Assembly: GCA_002419215.1 (NCBI GenBank) | Contig: DIFQ01000107.1 | Span: 39,325 to 69,591 of the forward strand | Direction: 5' to 3' | Source of the DNA: Syntrophaceae bacterium UBA5744 | GTDB lineage: Bacteria; Desulfobacterota; Syntrophia; Syntrophales; UBA2192 | DNA length: 30,267 nucleotides | Position numbers and translations under genes: made by a program | Shown here: piece by piece, positions 7,181 through 16,148 of the stretch | Position numbering within the stretch: position 1 is the stretch's first letter | How the letters are laid out: every line of letters starts with the position of its first letter | The notes under the pieces: model-generated | Databases searched by the model: none | Seen by the model: only the letters and a program-made list of their open reading frames with translations | Told to the model about the DNA's origin: nothing

Positions 7181-8167
7181 TTGTTGAAGGTGATTATTAC
7201 GGGGCTGTTCCTGTTTTCACTCATACTGGTTCCGGCAAGTCCTCAGCTCTTTGCGGCAGGGACCGCGTCGGCACTGCAGACCCAGAAGGAGAAAGAGAGC
7301 TACAGCATCGGCTACGAGGTCGGCCGCAGCATGAAGACCGACGGCGTGGACGTTGACTTCAATGTCCTCACCCAGGGCCTGGAGGATGCGGTCAACCAGA
7401 GGGAGCCCCGCCTGAAGGACGAGGAGATGAGAAAGCTCATTGTCGACCTCAGGAAGAAGGCCCGAGAAGCCCAGCTAAGAAAGATCCAGGAACAAAGTGT
7501 CAAAAACGCCCAAGAGTCGGAGGCGTTCCTCGCGGAGAACAGGAAAAAGGAGGGCGTCAAGGTTACCGGGAGCGGCCTTCAGTACCGGGTGTTGAGGGAG
7601 GGCAAAGGAATCACCCCCGGCCCGGAAGACTTCGTCAAGGTCCACTACCGGGGCACGTTCATAGACGGCAAGGAGTTCGACAGCTCCTACGCGAAAGGCG
7701 AGCCGGCACGGGTCCAGGCAGACGGCGTCATCAAGGGCTGGACCGAGGCTTTGCAGAGGATGAAGGTTGGCTCCAGGTGGCAGCTTTTCATACCCCCGGA
7801 TCTTGCTTACGGGAAGGCTGGTCTCGGTCAGCGGATCCCGCCGAACAAGGTGCTCGTGTTCGACATGGAACTGCTCTCAGTCGAGAAGGGAGACAAGGCC
7901 GGACAGAAGGCGCAAGAGCAGGCCGCCCAAACACGCAAGATGAGCATCACGGGCGAAATCGGGAAGTCGGAACACGGATACATCATCCGCAGCAAGCTGG
8001 GCGGCGTGCTGAGCGAGATCTACACGGTCCTGAACCCGAATCCGAAGATCCTGGACCCGCTCGTAAAGAGCGAAAAAGACGTCCCCATCGAGATCCGGAT
8101 CGTCTCGGGGGACAACGTGAACATCGAGAAGATCGACGGCAAGAAATATCGCGCTGCAACCCCTTAA
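7181..8167 (+). CDS. Exported FKBP-type peptidyl-prolyl isomerase with extra C-terminal domain
   Basis: A 328-residue periplasmic folding factor that should isomerise Xaa-Pro bonds. Order: signal peptide (about residues 1-25, hydrophobic IITGLFLFSLILV), a helical Mip/FkpA-like dimerisation region (about 35-130, with SYSIGYEVGRSMK and long charged helices), an FKBP domain (about 135-228, VKVHYRGTFIDGKEFDSSY, then GWTEALQRMKVGS, IPPDLAYG and VFDMELLSVE), and a tail of about 100 residues. The tail (ITGEIGKSEHGYIIRSK, PIEIRIVSGDNVNIEKIDGKKY) is not part of normal FkpA/Mip and looks like a small beta domain. TTG 7181 is chosen because AAAGGGAGG lies upstream and the signal peptide begins there. 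It precedes the multicopper oxidase gene by 150 bp. Confidence 0.85.
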   Translation: MLKVIITGLFLFSLILVPASPQLFAAGTASALQTQKEKESYSIGYEVGRSMKTDGVDVDFNVLTQGLEDAVNQREPRLKDEEMRKLIVDLRKKAREAQLRKIQEQSVKNAQESEAFLAENRKKEGVKVTGSGLQYRVLREGKGITPGPEDFVKVHYRGTFIDGKEFDSSYAKGEPARVQADGVIKGWTEALQRMKVGSRWQLFIPPDLAYGKAGLGQRIPPNKVLVFDMELLSVEKGDKAGQKAQEQAAQTRKMSITGEIGKSEHGYIIRSKLGGVLSEIYTVLNPNPKILDPLVKSEKDVPIEIRIVSGDNVNIEKIDGKKYRAATP

Positions 8168-8317
8168 GGCGTCATTCCTTGCCGATGAGCTTTGTACAGA
8201 ATTGAAAAGGATAATCCTAGAAGGAGGTACACTGCGGCAATAAAGCACCGATAGATGTTTCCTGAGAACATTGCTTGAAAAAAGAGAGAAATAAGAATCA
8301 AATGAAAGGAGAACACC

Positions 8318-10474
8318 ATGAATAAGAGAATACCAGTCATCATGTTGACGGGTCTCGCCTTTCTCTTGCTCACTGTCGGCATGGTCGGCGCGCAGATCCT
8401 CCCGCCGCTGCAGACGCAGTTGCCGGGCGCGCTGATTCCGAAGTTTGTCGATCCCTTGCCGGTGGCGGTGACGGGCGTAAGCGTAGTTGACGCCACAGGA
8501 GGAGGCGGTCCGGGTCCAGTTGCTTACAACATCACCATGAGCGAGTTCCAGGCCCAAATACTGCCTGCACCTAATCCCGCAGCTGTCCCGCCATTTGCGG
8601 GCTTCCCGGCTTCCTGGGTTTGGGGCTACTTGATAGATTCTGATAATCCGGCTGCGCCTGGTACCCGTCAGAGCTACCTCGGCCCCGTCGTCGTGGCTCG
8701 AAGGGGCGTGGAGACCAGACCGACCTACATCAACAACCTGCCAAACGGACTGCCACCTTCATCCAACGTGCAGTTCCTGCTGCCCACCGATCAGACCCTC
8801 GACTGGGCCGATCCGCTCAACGCGGCGTGCGCGGGCCAGCTGCCGAACACCGGGACATGCGGCGGCATTTACACCGGGCCACAGCCTGCAGTCCCGCACA
8901 TCCACGGCGGCGAGGTGGCCCCCGCCTATGACGGCGGCCCCGATGCCTGGTGGACGCCAGGTGTGGCGCAATTCGGTTCAGGGTTCCCGGGCACAACGAC
9001 ATTCATCTACCCGACCCGGCAGCAGGCGGGCACCATCTGGTTCCATGACCACGCTCTCGGTATCACGAGGCTGAATGTTTACGCCGGCATGGCGGGCCTG
9101 TACATCATCACCGACCCCGCGAACGAGCCCCCGCAGGCGGGCACCGCTGCGTGCCCCACTGGCATTGGCTGTCTGCCGAATGCCGCGTACGATATCCCGC
9201 TCATCATCCAGGACAGGAGCTTCGACACGGCTGGCCGCATCTTCTACAACCTGGCCTCCAACCCCCAGCCGAACCCGACGGTGCATCCCTTCTGGATTCC
9301 CGAGTTTATCGGCGACACCATCGTCGTGAACGGCAAGACCTGGCCCTTCCTCAATGTGGAGCCCAGGAAGTACCGCTTCCGCCTCGTGAACGGCTCCAAC
9401 GCCCGCTTCTATGACCTCACGCTGGGAAAGAACATAAGATTCAACGTCATCGCTACGGACGACGGCTATCTCAACGCCCCGGTGCAAAGCAAGAATGTCA
9501 TCATCGCACCGGGCGAGCGCTACGAGGTCATCGTGGACTTCAGCAAACTCAAACCGGGGACGACGGTCATCATGGCTAACTCGGCGCGGACCCCCTTCCC
9601 GGGCGGGGCGAAGGTTGTAAAGGGAACGACCGATACGGTGATGCAGTTCCGGGTCGTGGCACTCAATCCTGCAATAGTGGACGCGACGCTGCCGGCAAAC
9701 CTCCGGCCGCTTAACCCGATTCTGGACATCAAGGCCCCGGCTGTTGCCGCCAAGCCCGTTCCGGGCGCCTGCCCTGCACCAGGAGCCTTCCCTGCAACAA
9801 GCACCATCGTCCGCCAGCTCACGCTCAACGAGGTCATCGGCCCGGGCGGTCCTCTCGAGCTGGTGCTGAACAACACGAAGTACAACGGGAGCGCAGCAAT
9901 AACTGCCGAGTTCGGCAGCCGCAACAGCGAGCAGCCGGCGGTAGGCGACACGGAGATCTGGGAGGTCATCAACATCACCGCCGACGCGCACCCGATCCAC
10001 ACGCACCTTGCGAGTTTCCAGCTCCTGAACCGCCAGGCTTTCAGTGCGGCTGCGTGGACGACTGTCTATGCCGCTGCACTTACGGCCGCCTATCCCGCAC
10101 CCATTTATCCTACTCCTGACGGCCAGGGCCCTCCGCTCACTTATCTGCAGCAAAACACCGACTGCGCCATCGGGGGCAACCCGGCCATCGGCCCGTACCT
10201 CCAAGGCAGTCCGAAGCCCCCGCTCCCGTATGAGAATGGGTGGAAGGACACTGTGATCATGTATCCCGGTGAAGTCACCAGGATCGTTGTCAGGTGGGCG
10301 GAGACGGATGCTCCCCTCCTGACTACAGCAGCCGGTGTGAATACCTATCCCTTCACAGGACCCGAGCTGTTCAGCGGTGTCGGATACGTCTGGCACTGCC
10401 ACATCATCGACCATGAGGACAACGAGATGATGCGGCCGTACATTGTCGGGCCGCTCAGACAGGCAATTCAGTAA
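8318..10474 (+). CDS. Multicopper oxidase, CotA/bilirubin-oxidase-like, exported
   Basis: A 718-residue secreted multicopper oxidase. All four copper motifs are present: HIHGG (194-198), WFHDHALG (241-248), HPIHTHL (558-564) and WHCHIIDHEDNEMM (692-705). Cys694 and His699 are type-1 copper ligands, with Met704 in the axial position. The first 25 residues form a Sec signal (TGLAFLLLTVGMVGA). No twin arginine is seen, which is notable because many multicopper oxidases use Tat. The protein is longer than CotA (about 510), with extra proline/alanine-rich segments between the domains. AAAGGAG lies before ATG 8318. It is followed by its own terminator and then Cus-type efflux genes. Likely roles are Cu(I) or Mn(II)/phenol oxidation; the substrate cannot be decided here. 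An oxygen-using enzyme is odd if the host is strictly anaerobic. Confidence 0.9.
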   Translation: MNKRIPVIMLTGLAFLLLTVGMVGAQILPPLQTQLPGALIPKFVDPLPVAVTGVSVVDATGGGGPGPVAYNITMSEFQAQILPAPNPAAVPPFAGFPASWVWGYLIDSDNPAAPGTRQSYLGPVVVARRGVETRPTYINNLPNGLPPSSNVQFLLPTDQTLDWADPLNAACAGQLPNTGTCGGIYTGPQPAVPHIHGGEVAPAYDGGPDAWWTPGVAQFGSGFPGTTTFIYPTRQQAGTIWFHDHALGITRLNVYAGMAGLYIITDPANEPPQAGTAACPTGIGCLPNAAYDIPLIIQDRSFDTAGRIFYNLASNPQPNPTVHPFWIPEFIGDTIVVNGKTWPFLNVEPRKYRFRLVNGSNARFYDLTLGKNIRFNVIATDDGYLNAPVQSKNVIIAPGERYEVIVDFSKLKPGTTVIMANSARTPFPGGAKVVKGTTDTVMQFRVVALNPAIVDATLPANLRPLNPILDIKAPAVAAKPVPGACPAPGAFPATSTIVRQLTLNEVIGPGGPLELVLNNTKYNGSAAITAEFGSRNSEQPAVGDTEIWEVINITADAHPIHTHLASFQLLNRQAFSAAAWTTVYAAALTAAYPAPIYPTPDGQGPPLTYLQQNTDCAIGGNPAIGPYLQGSPKPPLPYENGWKDTVIMYPGEVTRIVVRWAETDAPLLTTAAGVNTYPFTGPELFSGVGYVWHCHIIDHEDNEMMRPYIVGPLRQAIQ

Positions 10475-10497
10475 CAACAAGTCCATTCTGAGAACTA

Positions 10498-10530
10498 CAG
10501 AGGGGGCCTTCGCGCCCCCTCTGTCTTTCG
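10498..10530 (+). terminator. Intrinsic terminator after the multicopper oxidase gene
   Basis: Arms CAGAGGGGGC (10498-10507) and GCCCCCTCTG (10514-10523) form a 10-bp perfect stem with a 6-base loop, followed by the moderately T-rich TCTTTCG. It lies 24 bp after the stop codon, so the oxidase is probably transcribed separately from the pump genes. Confidence 0.75.
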
Positions 10531-10644
10531 CGGTGCTCTCACCGGAAGGAATTGTCCGAATTGGTTGATTGACGGATATTCCCTGTTGTATAGTTATCAA
10601 CGGGGTCACTAAATCGTTTACACTCAGACATGTAAATAGAGATT

Positions 10645-10706
10645 GTCGTTCCGGAATTGATCCGGAATCCATCTGCCGTGTGGATTCCCGCCTTCGCGGG
10701 AATGAC
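10645..10706. repeat. Palindromic intergenic repeat
   Basis: GTCGTTCCGGAATTGATCCG opens the element and GGATTCCCGCCTTCGCGGGA followed by ATGAC closes it. The outer ends are complementary (GTC.TTCC / GGAATGAC), and internal arms TTCCCGC / GCGGGAA form a second hairpin. This arrangement is a common multi-copy bacterial intergenic palindrome. The 320-bp gap around it (10475-10794) otherwise holds only the terminator. Confidence 0.65.
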
Positions 10707-10794
10707 CCGGTGGGCATGGCCTCGGTCACGCGTAAACGAAGAACGGCTCTCATTAACAATTTGCAGGCATTCCCATGATGAAAGAGGGCCCGGA

Positions 10795-12324
10795 ATGATG
10801 AAAAAAGCCCTGATCGCTCTCACGATCCTCTCCGTTGCCGCCCTTTCCTTCTGGGGAGGCGGGCGTTACGAAGAGCAGCGATCCGCCATCACCAATCCCC
10901 AGGGGGAGCTTGCCCCGGTAGATGCGATTCATGAGGAACAGGATGACTCGCTGACGTCGTCGGTTCCCGGTGCGGTGAAGATCAGCCCGGACCAGCAGCA
11001 GCTCATCGGGGTGAAAATCGCCGCCGTAGAGAAAAGGCCAGTGACCTACACCCTCCGCCTCTACGGAAGGGTTGTTCCCGAGGAAACGAAGACCTATCGC
11101 GTCAACGCCTCCACCGACTGCTGGATCCGGGAGATTTCCAGCATCACCACGGGGAGCATCGTCCAAAAGAACCAGGTCCTTGCCGAGGCCCTCGCCCCCG
11201 CCTACTACAACGCCCAACTCACCTACGTCCTTTCTCTGGACAACGTAGACCGCATCAGAAAACAACTGGGCGGCGAGGTCCGCCACCAGCAGACCGATCT
11301 CGCCGACAATCAGATCCGCATGGCCGTCCAGAGCATGCAGAATCTGGGCATCACCGACGCACAGATCGAGGAGCTGGCAAAAACAAGGAAGGCAAGGCCC
11401 TACCTGCAGATACGCGCGCCTGCGAAGGGGGTCGTGCTGGGCAGGAACGTCACCCTGAACCAGTGGTTCAAAGCGGGAGAGGAGTTCTACCGCATCGCCG
11501 ACATCGGGAGGGTCTGGGTCTACGCGGATGTCTACGAGGGCGAGGCTATACACATGAGGCCCGGGATGACCGTGGCGGTGAGGCACGGCCAGATGGGAAA
11601 GACCTTCAGCGCAAGGGTGGGCAAGGTACTGCCCCTCTTCGATCCCGCGGCGAGAACGCTGAAGGTGCGGATCGATGTCGACAACCCCCGGTATGACCTG
11701 CGGCCCGACATGTTCGTCGACGTGGAGATCCCGATCTCCATGCCGCCATCCCTGAGCGTACCGGCCGACGCCGTCCTCGATACGGGAAAGAGGGCAATCG
11801 TGTACGTCGACAGGGGGGGCGGCGTCTTCGAGCCCCGAAGGGTCAAGACAGGCTGGCGCCTGGGTGGACAGGTTGAAATCGCAGAGGGTCTTACCCCAGG
11901 GGAAAGGATCGCCGTATCCGGAAATTTCCTCATCGACTCCGAGAGCCGGATAGCGATCACCGCCGCAGGCGCGGGCGCCGAGGCAAGTGAAGAACCTGCA
12001 AGTCACGAGTCCGTCGAGAAGGATAAGGGCACGGACTGGGCGACCATGTTGAAGGGAAAGACCGCAGGTTCGGCAAAGGCCCGGGTGCCTGCGAAAGCGA
12101 AGCGTGGAGCATCGGACACGGCACAATCGCAAACGGCGGTGCAGAGCGAAGGGGATGACTCGGAAGAGAAGCCCGAAGGTTCCTACCCCTTCCCCGGCGC
12201 CCGATACCTGGGCACGGTGCCGCGCGATCCGGCACCGGCCGAAGGCGAGTCCCCGAAGGACAAACTGCCGCCGAAACAATTCGAAATTCCAGCGGCTCCC
12301 CCGAGCGGCACGCGCTTGAAATAG
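10795..12324 (+). CDS. cusB: RND efflux periplasmic adaptor, CusB-like
   Basis: A 509-residue membrane-fusion protein that would bridge the inner-membrane pump and an outer-membrane channel. It has an N-terminal hydrophobic signal/anchor (residues 2-20), the CusB-type ISPDQQQLIGVKIAAVEKR segment, a barrel-sandwich half (RVNASTDCWIREI), a short alpha-hairpin, APAKGVVLGRNVTLNQWFKAGEEFYRIAD, and the beta-barrel stretch VWVYADVYEGEA. From about residue 388 the protein becomes a 120-residue Ala/Pro/Glu/Lys-rich tail without visible fold, which ordinary CusB lacks. ATG 10795 follows AGAGGG; the open frame before it runs through repeat DNA. The pump gene starts 91 bp downstream. Confidence 0.85.
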   Translation: MMKKALIALTILSVAALSFWGGGRYEEQRSAITNPQGELAPVDAIHEEQDDSLTSSVPGAVKISPDQQQLIGVKIAAVEKRPVTYTLRLYGRVVPEETKTYRVNASTDCWIREISSITTGSIVQKNQVLAEALAPAYYNAQLTYVLSLDNVDRIRKQLGGEVRHQQTDLADNQIRMAVQSMQNLGITDAQIEELAKTRKARPYLQIRAPAKGVVLGRNVTLNQWFKAGEEFYRIADIGRVWVYADVYEGEAIHMRPGMTVAVRHGQMGKTFSARVGKVLPLFDPAARTLKVRIDVDNPRYDLRPDMFVDVEIPISMPPSLSVPADAVLDTGKRAIVYVDRGGGVFEPRRVKTGWRLGGQVEIAEGLTPGERIAVSGNFLIDSESRIAITAAGAGAEASEEPASHESVEKDKGTDWATMLKGKTAGSAKARVPAKAKRGASDTAQSQTAVQSEGDDSEEKPEGSYPFPGARYLGTVPRDPAPAEGESPKDKLPPKQFEIPAAPPSGTRLK

Positions 12325-12415
12325 CTCCTGACCGGGATGACCGAGGAGGGTTGAACACTTCCATCGCATTGCTCAAGAGACATGAACCCCTCAGCGACCC
12401 AGGGCCGTTATCCTG

Positions 12416-15400
12416 ATGATTGAACGAATCATAGATTTCAGCGTCAGAAACAAGTTCATCGTGTTCGCCCTGGTGGCCGTCGGGTGCGTTGCGGGCTGGT
12501 GGTCCATGAAGCACATGACGCTGGACGCCATCCCGGACCTGGGCGACACGCAGGTCATCATCTTTTCCCGCTGGGACCGCAGTCCGGATATCATCGAAGA
12601 CCAGGTCACCTACCCCATCGTCTCCACCCTCGTGGGCGCTCCGAAGGTGAAGGCCGTTCGCGGCTTCTCCGACTTCGGCTACTCCTACGTCTATGTCATC
12701 TTCGAGGACGGCACCGACATCTACTGGGCCCGGTCGCGCACCCAGGAATATCTCTCCGCCGTGCTTCCGCGACTTCCCGCCGGTGTCAAGAGCGAGATCG
12801 GGCCGGACGCCACACCCCTGGGCTGGGTCTTTCAGTATGCCCTGGTGGATGAGTCCGGGAAGCACAGCCTCGCCGAAATGCGCTCCTACCAGGACTTTTA
12901 CCTCAAGTACTACCTCCGGGAGGTGCCGGGTGTCGCCGAGGTGGCCCCCGTCGGAGGATTCGGGAAGCAATACCAGGTGAACGTGGACCCGAACCGGCTC
13001 CAGGCCTACGGCCTCTCCATCAACCGCGTGGTGGAAGCGGTGCGGGGCGGCAATTACGAGTCGGCGGGCCGTCTCATCGAGTTCGGCGGAACCGAGTACA
13101 GTGTCCGGGGCCGGGGATACATCAAGTCCGTCAAGGACCTGGAGGACATCGCCGTCTCGGTCAGCGATTCGGGCACGCCCATCCGTCTCAAGGACATCGG
13201 ACAGGTGGTGATCGGCCCCGACCTCCGCAGGGGGGTTGCCGATCTCGACGGCAAGGGGGACGTGGTCTCGGGCATCGTCATCATGCGGCACGGGCAGAAT
13301 GCCCTGGACGTGATCGGGCGGGTCAAGGCGAAACTCCACGAGATCGAACCGGGGCTCCCTGTCGGCGTGAAGGTCGTCCCCGTCTACGACCGCTCGGACC
13401 TGATCCTCCGCTCGATCGACAACCTGAAAACCACGGTCGTCGAGGTGCTCATCACCGTTTCGCTGGTGGTCTTCCTCTTTCTCTGGCACGCCCCGAGCGC
13501 AATCATCCCGCTGATCACCATTCCCGTGGTCATTCTCCTTTCGTTTATCCCCTTCCGGATGATGGGGATCACGGCCAACATCATGTCCCTGTGCGGGATC
13601 GCCATCGCCATCGGGGCCATGGTGGACGCCTCGATCGTGATCGTCGAGCAGACCCACAAGAACCTGGAGCAATGGGAGAAGGACAACCGGCGGGAGGATT
13701 ATCGATCGGTGGTAATCCGGGCCGTGAAGCAGGTGGCCGGTCCCAGCTTCTTCGCCCTGCTGGTGATCGCCGTCTCCTTTCTCCCCATCCTCACCCTGGA
13801 GGCCCAGGAAGGGCGCCTTTTCAAGCCCCTGGCCTATACGAAGAACCTGGCCATGATCATCGCCGCCGTGCTGGCGATCACCCTGGACCCGGCGCTGAGG
13901 CTCCTCCTGACCCGCATGGAGGATTTCAGTTTCCGTCCGCAGTGGCTGTCCCGGTTCGCCAACACCCTTTTTGTGGGCACGATCCATTCGGAGGAAAAAC
14001 ACCCCGTCAGCCGCTTCCTGATGCGGATCTACGATCCCGTCCTGACCTGGTCCCTCCGCTGGAAATGGGCGGTCATCGCGGGCGCCCTTGGTCTTATGAT
14101 CGTTACGGTCCCGGTTTACTTCAAGCTGGGATCGGAATTCATGCCGCCCCTGGAGGAAGGGTCCATCCTCTACATGCCCACCACCATGCCGGGCATCTCC
14201 ATTGCCGAGGCCCGGAAGGTGCTACAGGTCACGGACCGGATCATCAAGCAGTTCCCCGAAGTGGAGTACGTGCTGGGGAAGGCGGGCAGGGCCGAGACCT
14301 CGACCGACCCGGCTCCGCTTTCCATGCTTGAGACCGTGATCATCCTCAAGCCTAAATCGGAGTGGCGGAAAGCGGACACCTGGTACTCCTCATGGGCGCC
14401 CGAGTGGATGAAATCCCTGCTTCGCCGGGTGACCCCGGATCACATCTCCCAGGACGAACTCATCGGCCAGATGAACGCGGCCCTGAAGATTACCGGTCTG
14501 TTCAACTCGTGGACCATGCCCATCAAGGGGCGCTTCGACATGTTGAGCACCGGGCTTCGCACGCCCGTGGGGCTGAAGATCACCGGAGCGGACCTCGGCG
14601 CCATCGAGGAGATCGGGGCCCGGATCGAATCCCTGCTGCCCTCCGTCGAGGGGACGAGGGCCGTCTTTGCCGAGCGGACCGCCAGCGGCTATTTCATCGA
14701 TATCGACTGGAATCGGGATCAGCTGGCACGCTACGGCCTGAGCATGCAGGAGGCACAGGCCGCGGTGGAGAATGCCATCGGCGGCGACAACGTGACAACC
14801 ACGGTGGAAGGGCGGGAGCGCTACCCGGTGAACGTGCGGTACAAGCGCGACTTCCGGTCTGACCTGGGCGCGCTGAAGCGGGTGCTGGTCCCCGTTTCCG
14901 GAGGGCAGAAACAAATCCCCCTCGGCCATCTCGCTGCCGTCCGGATGAAAAGCGGCCCCTCGATGATCCGAAACGAGAACGGGCTCCTCTGCGGCTACGT
15001 GTACGTCGATGTGGCCGGTCGCGACCCGAACGGCTACATCGAAGAGGCGGACGGCCTGTTGAGAAAAGAGATGAAGATTCCCCCCGGTTACGCCTTTGCC
15101 TGGAGCGGCGACTACCAGGCCTCGCAGCGGGTCAGGGAATGGTTGATCGTGATCGTGCCCGTCACCCTGCTTCTTGTTATCCTTCTTCTCTACCTGAATA
15201 CGAGATCGATGATCAAGACCGGCATCGTTTTGCTGGCCGTTCCTTTCTCCGCCATCGGCGCCTTCTGGCTCCTTTACCTGCTGGGGTACAACATGAGCAT
15301 CGGTGTATGGGTCGGGCTCATCGCCCTGCTGGGCGTGGATGCCGAAACGGGCGTCTTCATGCTCCTCTATCTCGATCTGGCCTACGAGCAGGCCAAGAAA

Positions 15401-15673
15401 GAAGGACGCCTCAAGAGTCTGGCCGACCTGCAGGAAGCGATCCGCTACGGGGCGGTCCGCCGGCTCCGGCCCAAGTTCATGACCGTCAGCACGACCTTTA
15501 TCGGCCTGGTCCCGATCATGTGGTCCGTGGGCGCCGGCTCCGACGTGATGAAACGGATTGCCGCCCCGCTGGTCGGGGGGATCTTCTCCTCGTTTTTCCT
15601 GGAGCTTCTGGTTTATCCCGCCGTCTACCAGTTGTGGAAATGGCATTTTGAACTGAAAAAGCAGAAAGATTGA
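12416..15673 (+). CDS. cusA: Heavy-metal RND efflux pump, CusA/CzcA family
   Basis: A 1085-residue inner-membrane proton/metal antiporter of the heavy-metal RND family. The N-terminus (MIERIIDFSVRNKFIV) and the GIAIAIGAMVDASIV helix are typical. Proton-relay residues match E. coli CusA by position in recognisable motifs: Asp404, Glu977 (GVDAETG) and Lys1020 (RPKFMTV). Of the three copper-binding methionines of CusA, two are retained (Met637 in APLSM, Met709 in FDMLSTG), while the third lies in ARYGLSM and is Leu775, with a Met two residues later. An insertion of about 22 residues separates the first two. Start ATG 12416 has only a weak upstream AGGG. Cu(I)/Ag(I) export is the best guess; another metal is possible. 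No CusC-type channel gene is in the window. Confidence 0.9.
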   Translation: MIERIIDFSVRNKFIVFALVAVGCVAGWWSMKHMTLDAIPDLGDTQVIIFSRWDRSPDIIEDQVTYPIVSTLVGAPKVKAVRGFSDFGYSYVYVIFEDGTDIYWARSRTQEYLSAVLPRLPAGVKSEIGPDATPLGWVFQYALVDESGKHSLAEMRSYQDFYLKYYLREVPGVAEVAPVGGFGKQYQVNVDPNRLQAYGLSINRVVEAVRGGNYESAGRLIEFGGTEYSVRGRGYIKSVKDLEDIAVSVSDSGTPIRLKDIGQVVIGPDLRRGVADLDGKGDVVSGIVIMRHGQNALDVIGRVKAKLHEIEPGLPVGVKVVPVYDRSDLILRSIDNLKTTVVEVLITVSLVVFLFLWHAPSAIIPLITIPVVILLSFIPFRMMGITANIMSLCGIAIAIGAMVDASIVIVEQTHKNLEQWEKDNRREDYRSVVIRAVKQVAGPSFFALLVIAVSFLPILTLEAQEGRLFKPLAYTKNLAMIIAAVLAITLDPALRLLLTRMEDFSFRPQWLSRFANTLFVGTIHSEEKHPVSRFLMRIYDPVLTWSLRWKWAVIAGALGLMIVTVPVYFKLGSEFMPPLEEGSILYMPTTMPGISIAEARKVLQVTDRIIKQFPEVEYVLGKAGRAETSTDPAPLSMLETVIILKPKSEWRKADTWYSSWAPEWMKSLLRRVTPDHISQDELIGQMNAALKITGLFNSWTMPIKGRFDMLSTGLRTPVGLKITGADLGAIEEIGARIESLLPSVEGTRAVFAERTASGYFIDIDWNRDQLARYGLSMQEAQAAVENAIGGDNVTTTVEGRERYPVNVRYKRDFRSDLGALKRVLVPVSGGQKQIPLGHLAAVRMKSGPSMIRNENGLLCGYVYVDVAGRDPNGYIEEADGLLRKEMKIPPGYAFAWSGDYQASQRVREWLIVIVPVTLLLVILLLYLNTRSMIKTGIVLLAVPFSAIGAFWLLYLLGYNMSIGVWVGLIALLGVDAETGVFMLLYLDLAYEQAKKEGRLKSLADLQEAIRYGAVRRLRPKFMTVSTTFIGLVPIMWSVGAGSDVMKRIAAPLVGGIFSSFFLELLVYPAVYQLWKWHFELKKQKD

Positions 15674-15713
15674 AATCACGGTTCGTTCTGACAAGAGGGT
15701 TATCCCCGGGAAC

Positions 15714-16148
15714 ATGTCAAGGCGCGACAGAGTGTCCGAAAAAAAGCGAAGACCGGCCGAAACGTTTGCAGGCCTCCTGGCAATTCTTCTGATCCTCTGC
15801 TTTGCGCTGCCGGCGGATGCGGATTACCGGGTTCGCAGGAAGACGCCCAGCCATGTCGTCGATGCCGCTATCAACCGCAACCCGCCCATTATGGGCGAAA
15901 ACACCATCCGGATCGAAATCCGGGACGCCGGGGGCAGAATCCTCACCGGAGCGAGGGTGTCCGTGAACTATTACATGCCCCCCATGCCGGGAATGGTGCC
16001 CATGAACTACACGATCCCCGCGGCCCCGGACGGCAGCGGGTACACCGCAAAGATGAACTTCATCATGACGGGGCCCTGGAACATCGTCATCCGGGTGGAA
16101 TCCGGCGGCAGCCCCTGGAGAGTAACCTTCCCCATCGACGTGAGATGA
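15714..16148 (+). CDS. YtkA/FixH-like periplasmic protein with Met-rich motif
   Basis: A 144-residue exported or membrane-anchored protein. A basic N-terminus precedes a hydrophobic segment (about residues 19-35, LLAILLILCFALP). The rest is one immunoglobulin-like beta domain of the YtkA type: ENTIRIEIRDAGGR, then SVNYYMPPMPGMVPMNY, then WNIVIRVESGG. The Met cluster at residues 88-97 (MPPMPGMVPM) is the expected copper-contacting loop; related domains occur beside Cu pumps and cytochrome oxidase assembly genes. The gene is 40 bp after cusA and 88 bp before nosL, so it is probably in the same operon. I infer a copper carrier handing metal to or from the pump. Confidence 0.75.
   Translation: MSRRDRVSEKKRRPAETFAGLLAILLILCFALPADADYRVRRKTPSHVVDAAINRNPPIMGENTIRIEIRDAGGRILTGARVSVNYYMPPMPGMVPMNYTIPAAPDGSGYTAKMNFIMTGPWNIVIRVESGGSPWRVTFPIDVR

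Noticed and set aside
8978..10759. Long open frame antisense to the multicopper oxidase gene
   Set aside because: It is the expected shadow of GC-rich codon bias; it has no ribosome site and no domain, and the sense strand has all copper motifs.
10657..10794. Upstream extension of the CusB-like adaptor
   Set aside because: The frame passes through a palindromic repeat (10645-10706); the signal segment starts at ATG 10795 after an AGAGGG site.
11957..14002. 681-codon open frame antisense to cusB/cusA
   Set aside because: His/Asp/Gly-rich composition typical of antisense GC-rich frames; it crosses two real genes.
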